DNA from: Paraburkholderia mimosarum LMG 23256 = NBRC 106338
GTDB lineage: Bacteria; Pseudomonadota; Gammaproteobacteria; Burkholderiales; Burkholderiaceae
Assembly (NCBI RefSeq): GCF_000739815.1
Contig: NZ_BBJJ01000064.1
Coordinates: forward strand, 1-37,017
DNA: 37,017 bases
Direction: 5' to 3'
A program made the position numbers and the translations under genes. Numbering within the stretch: position 1 is the first letter of the stretch; every line of letters starts with the position of its first letter. Below the pieces are notes generated by a model. It searched no databases and was not told the origin of the DNA. It saw nothing but the letters and a program-made list of their open reading frames with translations. Below are positions 15,984 to 26,100 of the stretch, one piece after another.

Positions 15984-16835
15984 TCAGCCGCTCGTCGCGC
16001 GGCAACTCTCGCATGGCACCTGGGTGAGGAGGCGCTGGGACGGATCTGCGTGGAGGTGCACCGCTGAAAGCTGTTCGCCCCAAACGCAGCCCGAATCGAG
16101 CCCAACCACGTTCTTGCGCAAGGTGAGGCCGAGCGCCGCCCAATGTCCGAAGACGACCGTGATGTCGGCTGTCTTGCGTCCGGGCGCGTCGAACCACGGC
16201 ATATAGCCCGGCGGCGCCGAATCGAGGCCGCCGCTCGTGGTGAAGTCCATCGTGCCATCGCGATCGCAAAAGCGCATGCGCGTGAGCGCGCTACAGGTCA
16301 CGCGCAGTCGATCAATACCTTTCAAGTCCTTCGACCAGCGGTTCGGCTCGTTGCCGTAGAGGCCCGCGAGCGTCTCCTTCCAGTTGTCGCGCCGCAAGGC
16401 TTTCTCGAGTTCGTGCGCGAGCTCCATGGTGAGATCGACATCCCATTGTGGCAGCACGCCCGCGTGCACCATCAGCATGCCGTTCTCATAGTGCGCGATT
16501 GGACGGTGGCGCACCCAGTGCAAGAGATCATCGGCATCGGGCGCGTTCAGGATGTCGTCGATGGTGTCGCCCTTTTTCGACTTGCGGATGCCAGCCGACA
16601 CCGAGAGCAGATGCAGGTCGTGATTGCCCAGTACGGCAACGCCGCGCTCGCCAAGCGCGATGACTTCGCGCAGCGTCTCAAGCGACTCGGGGCCGCGATT
16701 GATCAGGTCGCCCGCGAACCACAACGGCGTATGGGCAGAAGGCGCAGCCTTGGCGAGCAGTTCGCGAAACGGTGTGAGGCAGCCCTGAAGATCGCCGAAG
16801 GCGAGGGGAGCGGTGAACGGCACTTGCTTGGTCAT
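15984..16835 (-). CDS. apaH: Bis(5'-nucleosyl)-tetraphosphatase, symmetrical
   Basis: ApaH hydrolyses Ap4A to two ADP. The 283-residue product shows the full metallophosphatase motif set: FGDLQGC (about residues 12-18), FAGDLINRGPES (about 40-51), VLGNHDLHLL (about 68-77), MVHAGVLPQWD and VVFGHWAALG. The length is normal. It is read convergently with the oxygenase gene and divergently from the rhamnose cluster. Confidence 0.97.
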   Translation of the reverse strand: MTKQVPFTAPLAFGDLQGCLTPFRELLAKAAPSAHTPLWFAGDLINRGPESLETLREVIALGERGVAVLGNHDLHLLSVSAGIRKSKKGDTIDDILNAPDADDLLHWVRHRPIAHYENGMLMVHAGVLPQWDVDLTMELAHELEKALRRDNWKETLAGLYGNEPNRWSKDLKGIDRLRVTCSALTRMRFCDRDGTMDFTTSGGLDSAPPGYMPWFDAPGRKTADITVVFGHWAALGLTLRKNVVGLDSGCVWGEQLSAVHLHADPSQRLLTQVPCESCRATSG

Positions 16836-17239
16836 TAATTCGGAATCAGTTGCGGTACGGCGCGGGAACGAGGAACGACGGTATCACAGGAAAAGTTTTG
16901 CCGCGTGGTGCGAAGTCCAGGTGACGCAAGTCATGTATCATCCCTGGCCCCTGCGGCAAGCGCCGGCTCATCGCCCTGGCGCCGCCGCACAGGTTGCCGG
17001 GAATGGTTGCGTGAGTGTCAAATCGCAATTTGTCAAGCTGTTTCAAGATGTTAGCGGTATGGTTTTCGCACTCGCTGGCCTTATAATTGTGGGGCATAAA
17101 ATCAGAGCCAGAGTATGCAAAGTGGTTAAAAGGCGGACAACTGCTCGCCAAACAGCCATTTTTACAGCATTCTTTCAGCCACTCTGCGTCCGGGGTGTGA
17201 GGCCAGAGTTGCTATCAAACAGAGCTAGAAAGGAGTTCC
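16836..17239. promoter_or_regulatory. 404-base spacer between apaH and the polysaccharide cluster, with a candidate promoter
   Basis: No gene is seen. TATAAT at 17092-17097 is a good -10 box, about 143 bases before the rfbB start, but no good -35 hexamer lies 16-18 bases upstream. The long leader would leave room for regulation, yet I see no ops/JUMPstart-type GGCGGTAGC motif. The rfbB ribosome-binding site is AAAGGAG at 17229-17235. Confidence 0.35.
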
Positions 17240-18301
17240 ATGATTCTCGTAACGGGCGGTGCCGGCTTTATCGGCGCCAACTTTGTGCTTGACTGGCTGC
17301 GTCAATCGGATGAAGCCGTTTTGAACGTAGACAAGTTGACCTACGCGGGCAATCTCGGAACATTGCGGTCGCTGCAAGGCAATCCGAAGCACGTCTTCGC
17401 ACGCGTGGACATCTGCGACCGTTCGGCGCTCGACGCCCTCTTCGCTGAGCATAAGCCGCGTGCGGTGCTGCATTTTGCCGCTGAAAGCCACGTCGACCGT
17501 TCGATTCATGGTCCCGCCGATTTTGTTCAGACCAATGTGGTGGGCACTTTTACGTTGCTCGAAGCCGCGCGGCAGTACTGGAATGGTCTGCCCGAAGCGG
17601 AAAAGGACGCATTCCGCTTCCTGCACGTGTCCACCGACGAAGTGTTCGGCTCGCTGTCCGCAACCGACCCACAGTTCTCGGAAACCACGCCGTACGCGCC
17701 CAACAGCCCGTACTCGGCGACCAAGGCCGGTTCGGACCATCTCGTGCGTGCGTACCATCATACGTATGGCCTGCCCACGCTCACCACGAACTGCTCGAAT
17801 AACTACGGCCCGTACCAGTTCCCCGAAAAGCTCATTCCGCTGATGATTGCGAACGCGCTCGCCGGCAAGCCCCTGCCCGTGTACGGGGACGGCCAGAACG
17901 TGCGCGACTGGCTGTACGTGGGCGACCACTGCAGCGCGATCCGCGAAGTGCTCGCGCGCGGCAGGAGCGGCGAAACGTATAACGTTGGCGGCTGGAACGA
18001 AAAGAAGAATCTCGAAGTCGTGCATACGCTCTGTGACCTGCTCGACGAACTCCGCCCGAAGGCAAACGGTTCCTACCGTGACCAGATCACCTACGTGACT
18101 GACCGGCCCGGCCATGATCGCCGTTATGCGATCGACGCCCGCAAGCTCGAGCGTGAACTCGGCTGGAAGCCCGCAGAAACCTTCGAAACCGGTCTTGCGA
18201 AGACGGTGCGCTGGTACCTGGACAACCAGGCGTGGGCTGACGAAGTCGCTTCGGGCGACTATCGCAAGTGGGTCGAAACGAACTACGCGCAGCGCGCGTA
18301 A
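17240..18301 (+). CDS. rfbB: dTDP-glucose 4,6-dehydratase
   Basis: The second step of dTDP-L-rhamnose synthesis converts dTDP-glucose to the 4-keto-6-deoxy sugar. The 353-residue product begins with the NAD-binding GGAGFIG (residues 6-12). It carries the catalytic STDEVFG (131-137, Asp133/Glu134) and YSATK (Tyr158, Lys162) of the extended SDR family, and ends with the usual WKPAETFETGLAKTVRWYLD segment. A strong AAGGAG site precedes the ATG. It leads the cluster, followed 11 bases later by rfbA. Confidence 0.97.
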   Translation: MILVTGGAGFIGANFVLDWLRQSDEAVLNVDKLTYAGNLGTLRSLQGNPKHVFARVDICDRSALDALFAEHKPRAVLHFAAESHVDRSIHGPADFVQTNVVGTFTLLEAARQYWNGLPEAEKDAFRFLHVSTDEVFGSLSATDPQFSETTPYAPNSPYSATKAGSDHLVRAYHHTYGLPTLTTNCSNNYGPYQFPEKLIPLMIANALAGKPLPVYGDGQNVRDWLYVGDHCSAIREVLARGRSGETYNVGGWNEKKNLEVVHTLCDLLDELRPKANGSYRDQITYVTDRPGHDRRYAIDARKLERELGWKPAETFETGLAKTVRWYLDNQAWADEVASGDYRKWVETNYAQRA

Positions 18302-18312
18302 AGGCAGCAGAC

Positions 18313-19206
18313 ATGGCGCGCAAAGGCATTATTCTCGCCGGCGGTTCGGGCACGCGGCTCTATCCGATCACCCATGCGGTTTCGAAGCAACTGCTGCCGG
18401 TGTACGACAAGCCAATGATCTACTACCCGCTGTCGACGCTCATGGTCGCGGGCATCCGCGACGTACTAGTCATCTCGACGCCGCAGGATACCCCGCGCTT
18501 TGAATCGATGCTCGGCGACGGCAGCCAGTGGGGCATGAACATCCAGTACGCTGTGCAGCCGTCGCCGGACGGGCTTGCGCAGGCGTTCATCATCGGCAAG
18601 GAGTTCGTGGGCAACGATCCGTCGGCGCTCATTCTTGGCGACAACATCTTCTACGGTCACGATCTGGCGAAGCAGCTCGAGCATGCGAATGCGCAGGAGG
18701 CGGGCGCGACGGTGTTCGCCTACCACGTGCATGATCCGGAGCGCTATGGCGTGGTCGAGTTCGACAAGGGCTTTCGCGCGCTGTCGATCGAGGAAAAGCC
18801 AGCGCAGCCGCGTTCGAATTACGCGGTCACGGGCCTGTACTTCTACGACAACCGCGTGTGCGATATCGCGGCGGACATCAAGCCGTCGCCGCGTGGTGAG
18901 CTCGAAATTACCGACGTAAATTCGCGCTATCTGAGCGACGGCGCGCTGAACGTCGAGATCATGGGCCGCGGCTACGCATGGCTCGACACCGGGACGCACG
19001 ACTCGCTGATCGAGGCAGCGACCTTCATCGCGACGCTGCAAAAGCGTCAGGGGCTCGTGGTCGCATGCCCCGAGGAAATTGCGTATCGCCAGTCCTGGAT
19101 TGATGCGGAGCAGCTGCAGGCGTTGGCCAGGCCGCTCGCCAAGAACGGGTACGGGAAGTACTTGTTGAACATTCTCATGGATCAGGTCGCATGGCCATCA
19201 CGGTAA
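18313..19206 (+). CDS. rfbA: Glucose-1-phosphate thymidylyltransferase
   Basis: The first step of the rhamnose pathway makes dTDP-glucose from dTTP and glucose-1-phosphate. The 297-residue product has the nucleotidyltransferase signature GGSGTRLYPIT (10-20), KQLLPVYDKPMIYYPLST, LILGDNIFYG and WLDTGTHDSL. The start at 18313 follows rfbB by 11 bases. Its last 16 bases overlap the start of rfbC. Confidence 0.97.
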   Translation: MARKGIILAGGSGTRLYPITHAVSKQLLPVYDKPMIYYPLSTLMVAGIRDVLVISTPQDTPRFESMLGDGSQWGMNIQYAVQPSPDGLAQAFIIGKEFVGNDPSALILGDNIFYGHDLAKQLEHANAQEAGATVFAYHVHDPERYGVVEFDKGFRALSIEEKPAQPRSNYAVTGLYFYDNRVCDIAADIKPSPRGELEITDVNSRYLSDGALNVEIMGRGYAWLDTGTHDSLIEAATFIATLQKRQGLVVACPEEIAYRQSWIDAEQLQALARPLAKNGYGKYLLNILMDQVAWPSR

Positions 19207-19742
19207 CCGCTACGGCACTCCCGGAAGTCAAGATCATCGAGCCGAAAGTGTTCGGCGATGCACGTGGCTACTTTTACGAGAGCTTCAACGGCCGCGAGTT
19301 CGAAGAACTAGTCGCGCCCGGAGTTCTGTTTGTGCAGGACAACCATTCGCGTTCCGCCAAGGGCGTATTGCGCGGCTTGCATTATCAGATCCAGCATCCG
19401 CAGGGCAAGCTCGTGCGAGTGGTGGAAGGCGAAGTGCTCGACGTGGCCGTTGACCTGCGCCGCAGCTCGCCGAACTTCGGAAAGTGGGTGGGCGTGGGCC
19501 TCTCGGCTGAGAATCATCGTCAGTTGTGGGTGCCGCCAGGCTTTGCGCACGGCTTCGTTGTGCTGTCGGAGTCTGCGCAGTTTCTGTACAAGACGACTGA
19601 CTACTGGTTCCCGGAATACGAGCGCAGCATCGTGTGGAACGACGCGGATATCGGCATCGAGTGGCCGATGGACTTCGAACCGCTGCTGGCGGCAAAGGAC
19701 GCGGCGGGCAAGCGACTGGTCGAAGCCGAAGTGTATGCGTGA
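19191..19742 (+). CDS. rfbC: dTDP-4-dehydrorhamnose 3,5-epimerase
   Basis: This enzyme epimerises C3 and C5 of the 4-keto sugar. The 183-residue cupin protein has VLRGLHYQ (with catalytic His64), FAHGFVVLSE and FLYKTTDYW (with Tyr133), plus the arginine- and lysine-bearing loops of RmlC. It overlaps rfbA by 16 bases, and its stop lies 7 bases before the rfbD start, so the four genes are tightly coupled. Confidence 0.97.
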   Translation: MAITVTATALPEVKIIEPKVFGDARGYFYESFNGREFEELVAPGVLFVQDNHSRSAKGVLRGLHYQIQHPQGKLVRVVEGEVLDVAVDLRRSSPNFGKWVGVGLSAENHRQLWVPPGFAHGFVVLSESAQFLYKTTDYWFPEYERSIVWNDADIGIEWPMDFEPLLAAKDAAGKRLVEAEVYA

Positions 19743-19749
19743 GGGTGCG

Positions 19750-20643
19750 ATGGACAACCTGCCGACAATCCTTGTCACGGGCATTAACGGTCAGGTCGGA
19801 TTCGAGTTGCTGCGCAGCCTGCAGGGCCTCGGGCGCGTGGTCGGTTGCGACCGGGCGGCGCTAGATCTGGACGATCCCGATGCCATTCGCCGCGTCGTCC
19901 GCGAACTCAAGCCCGCGCTCATCGTGAATCCGGCCGCCTACACAGCGGTGGACAAGGCAGAGACCGACGTGCGAAGCGCGCAGCGCCTGAATGCAGAGGC
20001 GCCACAGGTGCTCGCCGAGGAGGCGAAACGGCTTGGCGCCGTGCTGATTCACTACTCGACCGATTATGTGTTCGACGGCGCGAAAGACGCACCTTACATC
20101 GAAACAGACGCGACGAATCCGCAGAACGTCTACGGGCGCACCAAGCTGGAAGGTGAGCAGGCGATCGCGACATGCGGGTGCGATCACCTGATTTTTCGCA
20201 CGAGTTGGGTTTACGGCCGCCGCGGCAAGAATTTTCTGCTGACTATGCTCAGACTGGGCGCCGAGCGTTCGGAACTGCGTGTGGTTGCCGATCAGATTGG
20301 CGCGCCGACGTGGTCGAACACGATTGCGACGACGACCGCGCATATTGTGGCGCAGGGTTTCGCGGCGCGGCGTGCGGGTGACGCCGCGTGGTGGCGTCAG
20401 CGTTCGGGTGTTTACAACCTGACGTCGCGTGGCGCGACTTCGTGGCACGGATTCACGCAGGCCATTCTAGGTATCTCGATGGGTGAGAAAGCGCCGAACG
20501 TATTGCCGATTTCGGCATCGGAATATCCCGTGCCTGCGAAGCGGCCAGCGAACTCGCGGCTCGCGGGAGACAAGCTCGCGGATACATTCGGTCTGCAACT
20601 CCCGACTTGGGATGAGGCCTTGCGTCTTTGCCTCACTTACTGA
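19750..20643 (+). CDS. rfbD: dTDP-4-dehydrorhamnose reductase
   Basis: The last step reduces the keto sugar to dTDP-L-rhamnose. The 297-residue SDR protein has the GINGQVG dinucleotide loop (11-17), YSTDYVFDG (102-110) and NVYGRTKLEGE (Tyr128, Lys132). The start at 19750 is right after the rfbC stop and gives the family N-terminus; the frame is open further up inside rfbC but without homology. It ends on TGATG, overlapping the next start. Confidence 0.97.
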   Translation: MDNLPTILVTGINGQVGFELLRSLQGLGRVVGCDRAALDLDDPDAIRRVVRELKPALIVNPAAYTAVDKAETDVRSAQRLNAEAPQVLAEEAKRLGAVLIHYSTDYVFDGAKDAPYIETDATNPQNVYGRTKLEGEQAIATCGCDHLIFRTSWVYGRRGKNFLLTMLRLGAERSELRVVADQIGAPTWSNTIATTTAHIVAQGFAARRAGDAAWWRQRSGVYNLTSRGATSWHGFTQAILGISMGEKAPNVLPISASEYPVPAKRPANSRLAGDKLADTFGLQLPTWDEALRLCLTY

Positions 20644-21551
20644 TGAATCTGGGTGTTGCTCGCTGTGCCGGGGCCGGCACGGTTATCGTGTTTTACAGAC
20701 CGGATGGCGGATGTGTTGCGCGCGCCAATCGGCTCGTGCAATACGGGCCGTGCATCGTTGTCGACAACACAGAGCAGGTGCGTGACGCCGCGTCGCTTGG
20801 GCTCGATGCGCGCATCGAGTACATTGCGAACGGCGCGAATCTCGGCATTGCGACGGCCATCAATCAGGGAGTCGCAAGGTTGATCGCGCGTGGCTGCGCC
20901 TGCGCCATGCTATTCGATCAGGACAGCGAGCCCGGCGCCGATTTGCTGGAGACGCTTCCGCAGACGCTCGAACACGAGCTCGCCCGTGGCGCCCGCGTGG
21001 CGCTCATCGGTCCAGCTTATGAGGACGACCGTCTGGGTGGCATCGCCCCGTTCGTGCGCTTTGGACCGTTGCGTCTGCAACGAATCGCGCCAGTGGGCAC
21101 GGCACCGCTGGAAGTTGACTTTCTGATTACCTCTGGATCGTGCATCAACCTCGCGGCATGGCCCACCATCGGGCCAATGGACGATTCGCTGTTTATCGAT
21201 TTTGTCGATCTGGAGTGGTGCGTTCGTGCGCGTCTTAAGGGCTATTCCGTGCTCGGTGCACCTGCTCTGAAACTGGCCCATTCCTTGGGCGGCGAGCCTG
21301 TGCGCGTGTTCGGCCGGGCCTATCCAGGGCATGGTGCGCTGCGTCACTACTATCAGTTCCGTAACGCCATCGCACTGATGAAGCGTGGCTACATGCCATG
21401 GAGCTGGAAGTCCACCGAACTCGTCAAGCTCCCGGGGCGGCTCATCATTTACGGTTTGTTCATGGCGCCGCGCGCCGAACATCTGGGGATGTCGCTACTC
21501 GGCGCCTGGCATGGTCTGACTGGCAAATTGGGGGCGTTGCAGCGGCGGTAA
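20643..21551 (+). CDS. Glycosyltransferase family 2, RfbN/RfbF-type rhamnosyltransferase
   Basis: The 302-residue product follows the rhamnose genes directly (TGATG overlap). It begins with the short first strand TVIVFYRPDGG and VVDNTE of the RfbF-like GT2 group. Other marks are LGIATAINQGV, the metal-binding LFDQDSEPG, DFLITSGSCINLAAWPTIG and FVDLEWCVRARLKGY, followed by the amphipathic C-terminus near HYYQFRNAI. It probably transfers rhamnose from dTDP-rhamnose in the cytoplasm. An in-frame ATG 15 bases earlier (20628) is possible, but the TGATG coupling favours 20643. Confidence 0.85.
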   Translation: MNLGVARCAGAGTVIVFYRPDGGCVARANRLVQYGPCIVVDNTEQVRDAASLGLDARIEYIANGANLGIATAINQGVARLIARGCACAMLFDQDSEPGADLLETLPQTLEHELARGARVALIGPAYEDDRLGGIAPFVRFGPLRLQRIAPVGTAPLEVDFLITSGSCINLAAWPTIGPMDDSLFIDFVDLEWCVRARLKGYSVLGAPALKLAHSLGGEPVRVFGRAYPGHGALRHYYQFRNAIALMKRGYMPWSWKSTELVKLPGRLIIYGLFMAPRAEHLGMSLLGAWHGLTGKLGALQRR

Positions 21552-21603
21552 GGCTGCTGACGCCTGATCTATTTCTCTTGACCCGGTGATACCGGGAGTC
21601 CGC

Positions 21604-22386
21604 ATGTTGAAACTTGCACTCGTTGATTTGAAATGCAGCATCGCGTCCTGGCGATTGTGGACGCTGCTCGGCTGGCTCGAAGTCCGCCAACGCTATGCGC
21701 GCTCGCGTGTTGGGCCGTTCTGGCTCACGATCAGCATGGGCGTCATGATCGCCTCGATCGGCGTCGTGTACGGCACGCTGTTCGGCCAGAAGATGAGTGA
21801 CTACCTACCCTTCCTCGCATCGAGCCTCGTTATGTGGAACGCCTTCGCGCAGATGGTTCAGGAAGGCAGCGTTGCCTATATCAATAGTGGCACCTACATA
21901 CGCCAGGCTTCGACGCCGAAGCTGATTTACCAACTCCAGGTGATTTGGCGCAATCTCGTCGTGCTGGCTCACAATTTCGTGATCGTGCTGGTGCTGCTCG
22001 TGCTCTTTGGGGTAAAGAGCTGGGAGGTTCTGCCGCTCTTCATTCCCGGACTTGCGCTATTTCTGCTTAACGCACTGTGGATCGGCATGTTGGCCGGCCT
22101 GTTGTCGGCGCGCTTTCGCGACCTGCCGCAGATCATCGCCGCGCTCATACAGGTGGCGTTCTACATCACGCCTATCATCTATAAGCCTACCTCGCTTAAC
22201 CGCTATGCATTTATCGTCGAATGGAACCCGCTTGCCTACCTCATGGAGATCGTGCGTGAACCGCTGATCGGTCAGGCGCCTTCGGCGCTGACGTGGGGCG
22301 TGACGGCCGGCATGGCGCTCGTTGGCTGGCCAATCGCGCTGGCGATGACCGGGCGCTATCTGAAGCGAATTCCGTACTGGGTTTGA
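21604..22386 (+). CDS. wzm: Polysaccharide ABC exporter, membrane subunit (Wzm-like)
   Basis: This 260-residue permease belongs to the ABC-2 family that exports O-antigen or capsule. It has the N-terminal amphipathic segment LEVRQRYARSRVGPFWLTIS typical of Wzm/KpsM/TagG, and about six hydrophobic helices ending near PIALAMTGRYLKRIPYWV. A GGGAG site lies ahead of the chosen ATG at 21604; an alternative ATG at 21586 is less well placed. Its ATPase partner starts 10 bases downstream. Confidence 0.92.
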   Translation: MLKLALVDLKCSIASWRLWTLLGWLEVRQRYARSRVGPFWLTISMGVMIASIGVVYGTLFGQKMSDYLPFLASSLVMWNAFAQMVQEGSVAYINSGTYIRQASTPKLIYQLQVIWRNLVVLAHNFVIVLVLLVLFGVKSWEVLPLFIPGLALFLLNALWIGMLAGLLSARFRDLPQIIAALIQVAFYITPIIYKPTSLNRYAFIVEWNPLAYLMEIVREPLIGQAPSALTWGVTAGMALVGWPIALAMTGRYLKRIPYWV

Positions 22387-22396
22387 GGAGCACCAC

Positions 22397-23149
22397 ATGG
22401 CATATATCGAACTGAAGGGCGCAACGCTCGACCTGCCGATCTACGACATCCAGGGGCGCTCCCTCAAGCGCCAGGTCATGCGTATGGGCCGGCGCAACGC
22501 GATCGCGGAGGACACCGACGGCGTGATCGTTGTGCGCGCGCTCAATAATGTCGACCTGCGTTTCGATGCTGGGGACCGGGTGGGTCTGATCGGCCACAAC
22601 GGCGCGGGTAAGTCGACGTTGTTGCGCACCATGGCCGGCATTTATACGCCGACCTCGGGCACCGTGGAGCGCTCTGGCAAGGTGGTGCCGTTGCTCGACA
22701 TCAGCCTTGGTATGGATGAAAACTCCACGGGTCTACAGAATATCCGTCTGCGCGGCCTGCTGCTGGGCATGTCTGACAGTGAGATTCGTACGAAGCAACA
22801 GGAGATCGCGGAGTTCTCCGAACTCGGCGACTATCTCGACTTGCCGATTCGCACTTATTCGAGCGGCATGCGAGTGCGTCTGGCCTTCGCCGTCTCGACG
22901 GCGGTCGAAGCGGAAATTCTGCTGCTCGATGAAGTGATGGGTGTGGGCGACGCTTCGTTCATGCATAAAGCGGAACAGCGGCTGGCAGACCTTCACGGTC
23001 GTGCGGAGATCGTCGTGCTCGCCATGCATTCGAATCACGAAATCCGTCGCGTGTGTAATAAAGCGCTCTGGATGGAGCACGGACACGTGCGCGCGTTCGG
23101 CCCGGTTGAAGACGTGGTCTCCGCTTACGAGGCCGCGGTGGGCGGCTAA
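22397..23149 (+). CDS. wzt: Polysaccharide ABC exporter, ATPase subunit (Wzt-like, short form)
   Basis: The 250-residue ATPase has Walker A GHNGAGKST (66-74), signature YSSGM (154-158), Walker B ILLLDE (174-179) and the switch histidine 211. It also has the N-terminal extension (about 50 residues) of the TagH/KpsT/Wzt group. It stops soon after the nucleotide-binding domain. The C-terminal carbohydrate-binding domain that long Wzt proteins use to recognise a capped O-antigen end is absent. That suggests export without terminal-cap recognition, as in the A. actinomycetemcomitans or capsule-type systems; this is inference. Confidence 0.93.
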   Translation: MAYIELKGATLDLPIYDIQGRSLKRQVMRMGRRNAIAEDTDGVIVVRALNNVDLRFDAGDRVGLIGHNGAGKSTLLRTMAGIYTPTSGTVERSGKVVPLLDISLGMDENSTGLQNIRLRGLLLGMSDSEIRTKQQEIAEFSELGDYLDLPIRTYSSGMRVRLAFAVSTAVEAEILLLDEVMGVGDASFMHKAEQRLADLHGRAEIVVLAMHSNHEIRRVCNKALWMEHGHVRAFGPVEDVVSAYEAAVGG

Positions 23150-23197
23150 GGGCTTCGCGCAGTGCAGGGTGTCTTAATCGATCAGAATGTCCAAGCC

Positions 23198-26100
23198 ATG
23201 AAGCCTGAAAATATTGACGACGAGTCGCAGTTGTCCGGGTGTGCTGAGCGATGCGCCGCCCAAGGCGGCGCGGTCCCGGCGACACGGTATTGGTGGCCGC
23301 GTCGTGGCGAGTCCACGTGGCCCGAGTATGCATCGATTGCATCGCTGCTCGCGCAAGCATTGCGGCCACAAACATTCGTATTGCTAGGCGCGGCGCAAGG
23401 TGTCGCGCTGTGCGGCTGGCGAGAGATACAAGAGTTAGCGCATGCGCATTTTGCTGCTGTCGAGCAATGGGCTGCACGCAGCTTCGGGGGGGTACCTGGC
23501 GCACAAGCCAGGCGCGAACTCGAAGCGCATCTCGGCACGAGCGCTGGCGCGGCGACAAAGCTGCTGGACGCCGACGTGCTCGACGCGGCCGCTGGCTTTC
23601 CGGATCGATCCATCGATTTGCTGCATATTGACGGCGTGCATGCGGCCGCGCACGGCTCGCGATTGCTGGACGCGTGGTTGCCGAAGCTCTCTGCACATGG
23701 TGTGGTGTTCATTTCGGATCTTCATTCGGGTAGGGCGGGTGAGGGCGTGCAGGCGTTGTGGGCGACGCTCGCAGCGCGTTATCCGAACCTGGCGTTCGAG
23801 CATGGCGCGGGTTGCGGCTTTGCTGCGGTGGGCGACGCGCTGCCTGCGGCGCTGCGCTCGCTGCTGAGCTTGTCCGCCCTCGAACGGGCACGCCTGCAGG
23901 CGCATCATGCACAACTCGCGGGGCTCGCGACGCACAGCGAAATGCAGGCCCGGCTCTGGGCGCTGGAAGCGGCGCTGGCAGAGGCGCACGCTGAGGCCGA
24001 GCGGGCCCGTGCTGCGGAGCGCGCCGCGCGCGAAGACCTTGCAGCGAACCAGGAAAGCCTGGATCTGCTGGCCGATGACCTCGAAGGTGAGCGTAGCGCG
24101 CTGCGCGCGACGCAGGAGTCGCTGCAAAGCGCCTATGACGACGTTGCGGCGTTGCGCAGGTCCACTTCCTGGCGCCTGACGGCGCCGTTGCGCGTTGTCG
24201 TCATGTCGCTGCGCACGCCGCGCATGATCGTCGCACGCGCGCGTCACGCGCGCGCGGTTGTGCGCACTTCGGTGCGCGAACAGGGCTGGCCAGCAACGCT
24301 GCGCAAGATCGCCACCGCGCCGAGCCGTCACGGCCTGCGCGGGCTGCTCGGCGCGTCAGCGCCCGCTGGGTCGCTTGACCCGGTGTTCGACCTGCCGCTT
24401 GCGCCGCCGGCGCGCGAGCGGCTGGCGATGCGCGTGCTGATCGTCGCGGAAATGAGCATTCCACAGTGCCGCAAATATCGGGTCACGCAGAAGCAGCAGA
24501 TGATCCTGAAGCTTGGCATCGAATGCACGGCGGTCAGTTGGAACGACACGCAGGCCGTGCGTAGCTTGCTGCAAACGCATTCGATCGTCATCTTTTATCG
24601 CGTGCCCGCGTTTCCCCAGCCGCTGAGACTCATACGTGAAGCAAAGGCTATGGGCCTCGTGACCTTCTGGGAAGTCGACGACCTGATCTTCGACGCCAGC
24701 AAATACGCGGGCAATTCCAATATCGCCGATCTCGACGACGAGGCGCGGCGCGGTATTCTCGAGGGCGTTGAGCTTTACCGGACCGCCATGCTCGCCTGTG
24801 ACTATGGCATCGCGTCAACCGAGGGTCTCGCGCGGGCTATGCACGAGGCCGGTGTGCCGCAGGTTTCAGTCGTTGAAAACGCTCTCGACACGGAAACCGT
24901 TCGTGCTGCGAGGGGGCTCGATGGCATACCGAAGCGTGCCGACGGGATCGTGCGCATCGTCTATGGCTCGGGCACACGCACGCACGACGCCGATTTCCGC
25001 GTGGCTGCAACGGCTTTGCGTCGCGTGCTCAAAGCCCGCCCGAACGCGTGCTTCGTCGTGATCGGCGAGTTGAATCTGCCGGCCGAGTTCAACGACATTC
25101 AGGCTCAGGTCCAGCGTCTACCGCTCTCGGATTACCGTACTTATCTCAAGCGGCTGGCGGCCTGCGATATCAGCATCGCGCCGCTCGAAGACAGTGTGTT
25201 CAACGACGCCAAATCGAACATCAAGTTCCTTGAAGCGTCCATCGTGCGCCTGCCGTCGGTGTGCTCGCCGAGTGCTGCATTCCGTACTGCGATTACCGAG
25301 GGTGACACGGGCTATCTTGCCGCCGATACGGCAGCCTGGGAGCGCGCGCTGCTTGCTCTCATCGACGATGCGGCGTTGCGCGAGCGCATGGCCGCACGTG
25401 CGCACGACTATGTTTCGAAGCACTATGCGCCGACGACCGTTGCGTATGAGCAGGTGCTGCCAATTCTCGCTCCCTACGCCGCGCGTGAAAAGAATCTGCG
25501 CGTGCTGGGCGTAAATATCTACTTCGAACCGCGTAGTTTTGGTGGCGCCACCATCGTGGCCGAAGAAGTGGCGCGTCGTTTGAACCAGCGCGATGACATC
25601 GAATATGCGATGTTCACATCGCTCCCCACGAGCGACGTTCCCGCCTACAAACTTGTGCGCTATCGCGCGGCGAGCGGCGGCGATGTGTTCGCCATGGGCC
25701 TGCCACCCGAGGGTAATCCCAATTTCGAGTTCGAGAACCCGAACTCAATCGAGGCCTTCGCCGAGGCCGTGAGCGCGCTGCGCCCTGACGTCGTGCACCT
25801 GCATAGCATTCAGGGCATAGGCGCACAGATCGCGGAAGTATGCCTGCGCGAGCGCATCCCTTATGTGGTGACTGCGCACGACGCCTGGTGGATCTGCGGG
25901 CGCCAGTTCATGATTACGGGCGAGCACGTGTACTGCAATCAGCGCAAGATCGACCTGAATGTTTGCGCGACTTGCGTGAAGGATCCAAGCCTCAATAGCT
26001 ACCGGCAATTCAGGTTGCGCGAGATCCTGTTTGGCGCAGCGCGCCTTATCACGCCAAGCGAATTCTTCCGCGAGCTGTTCACCGAAAATGGTTTCGATCC

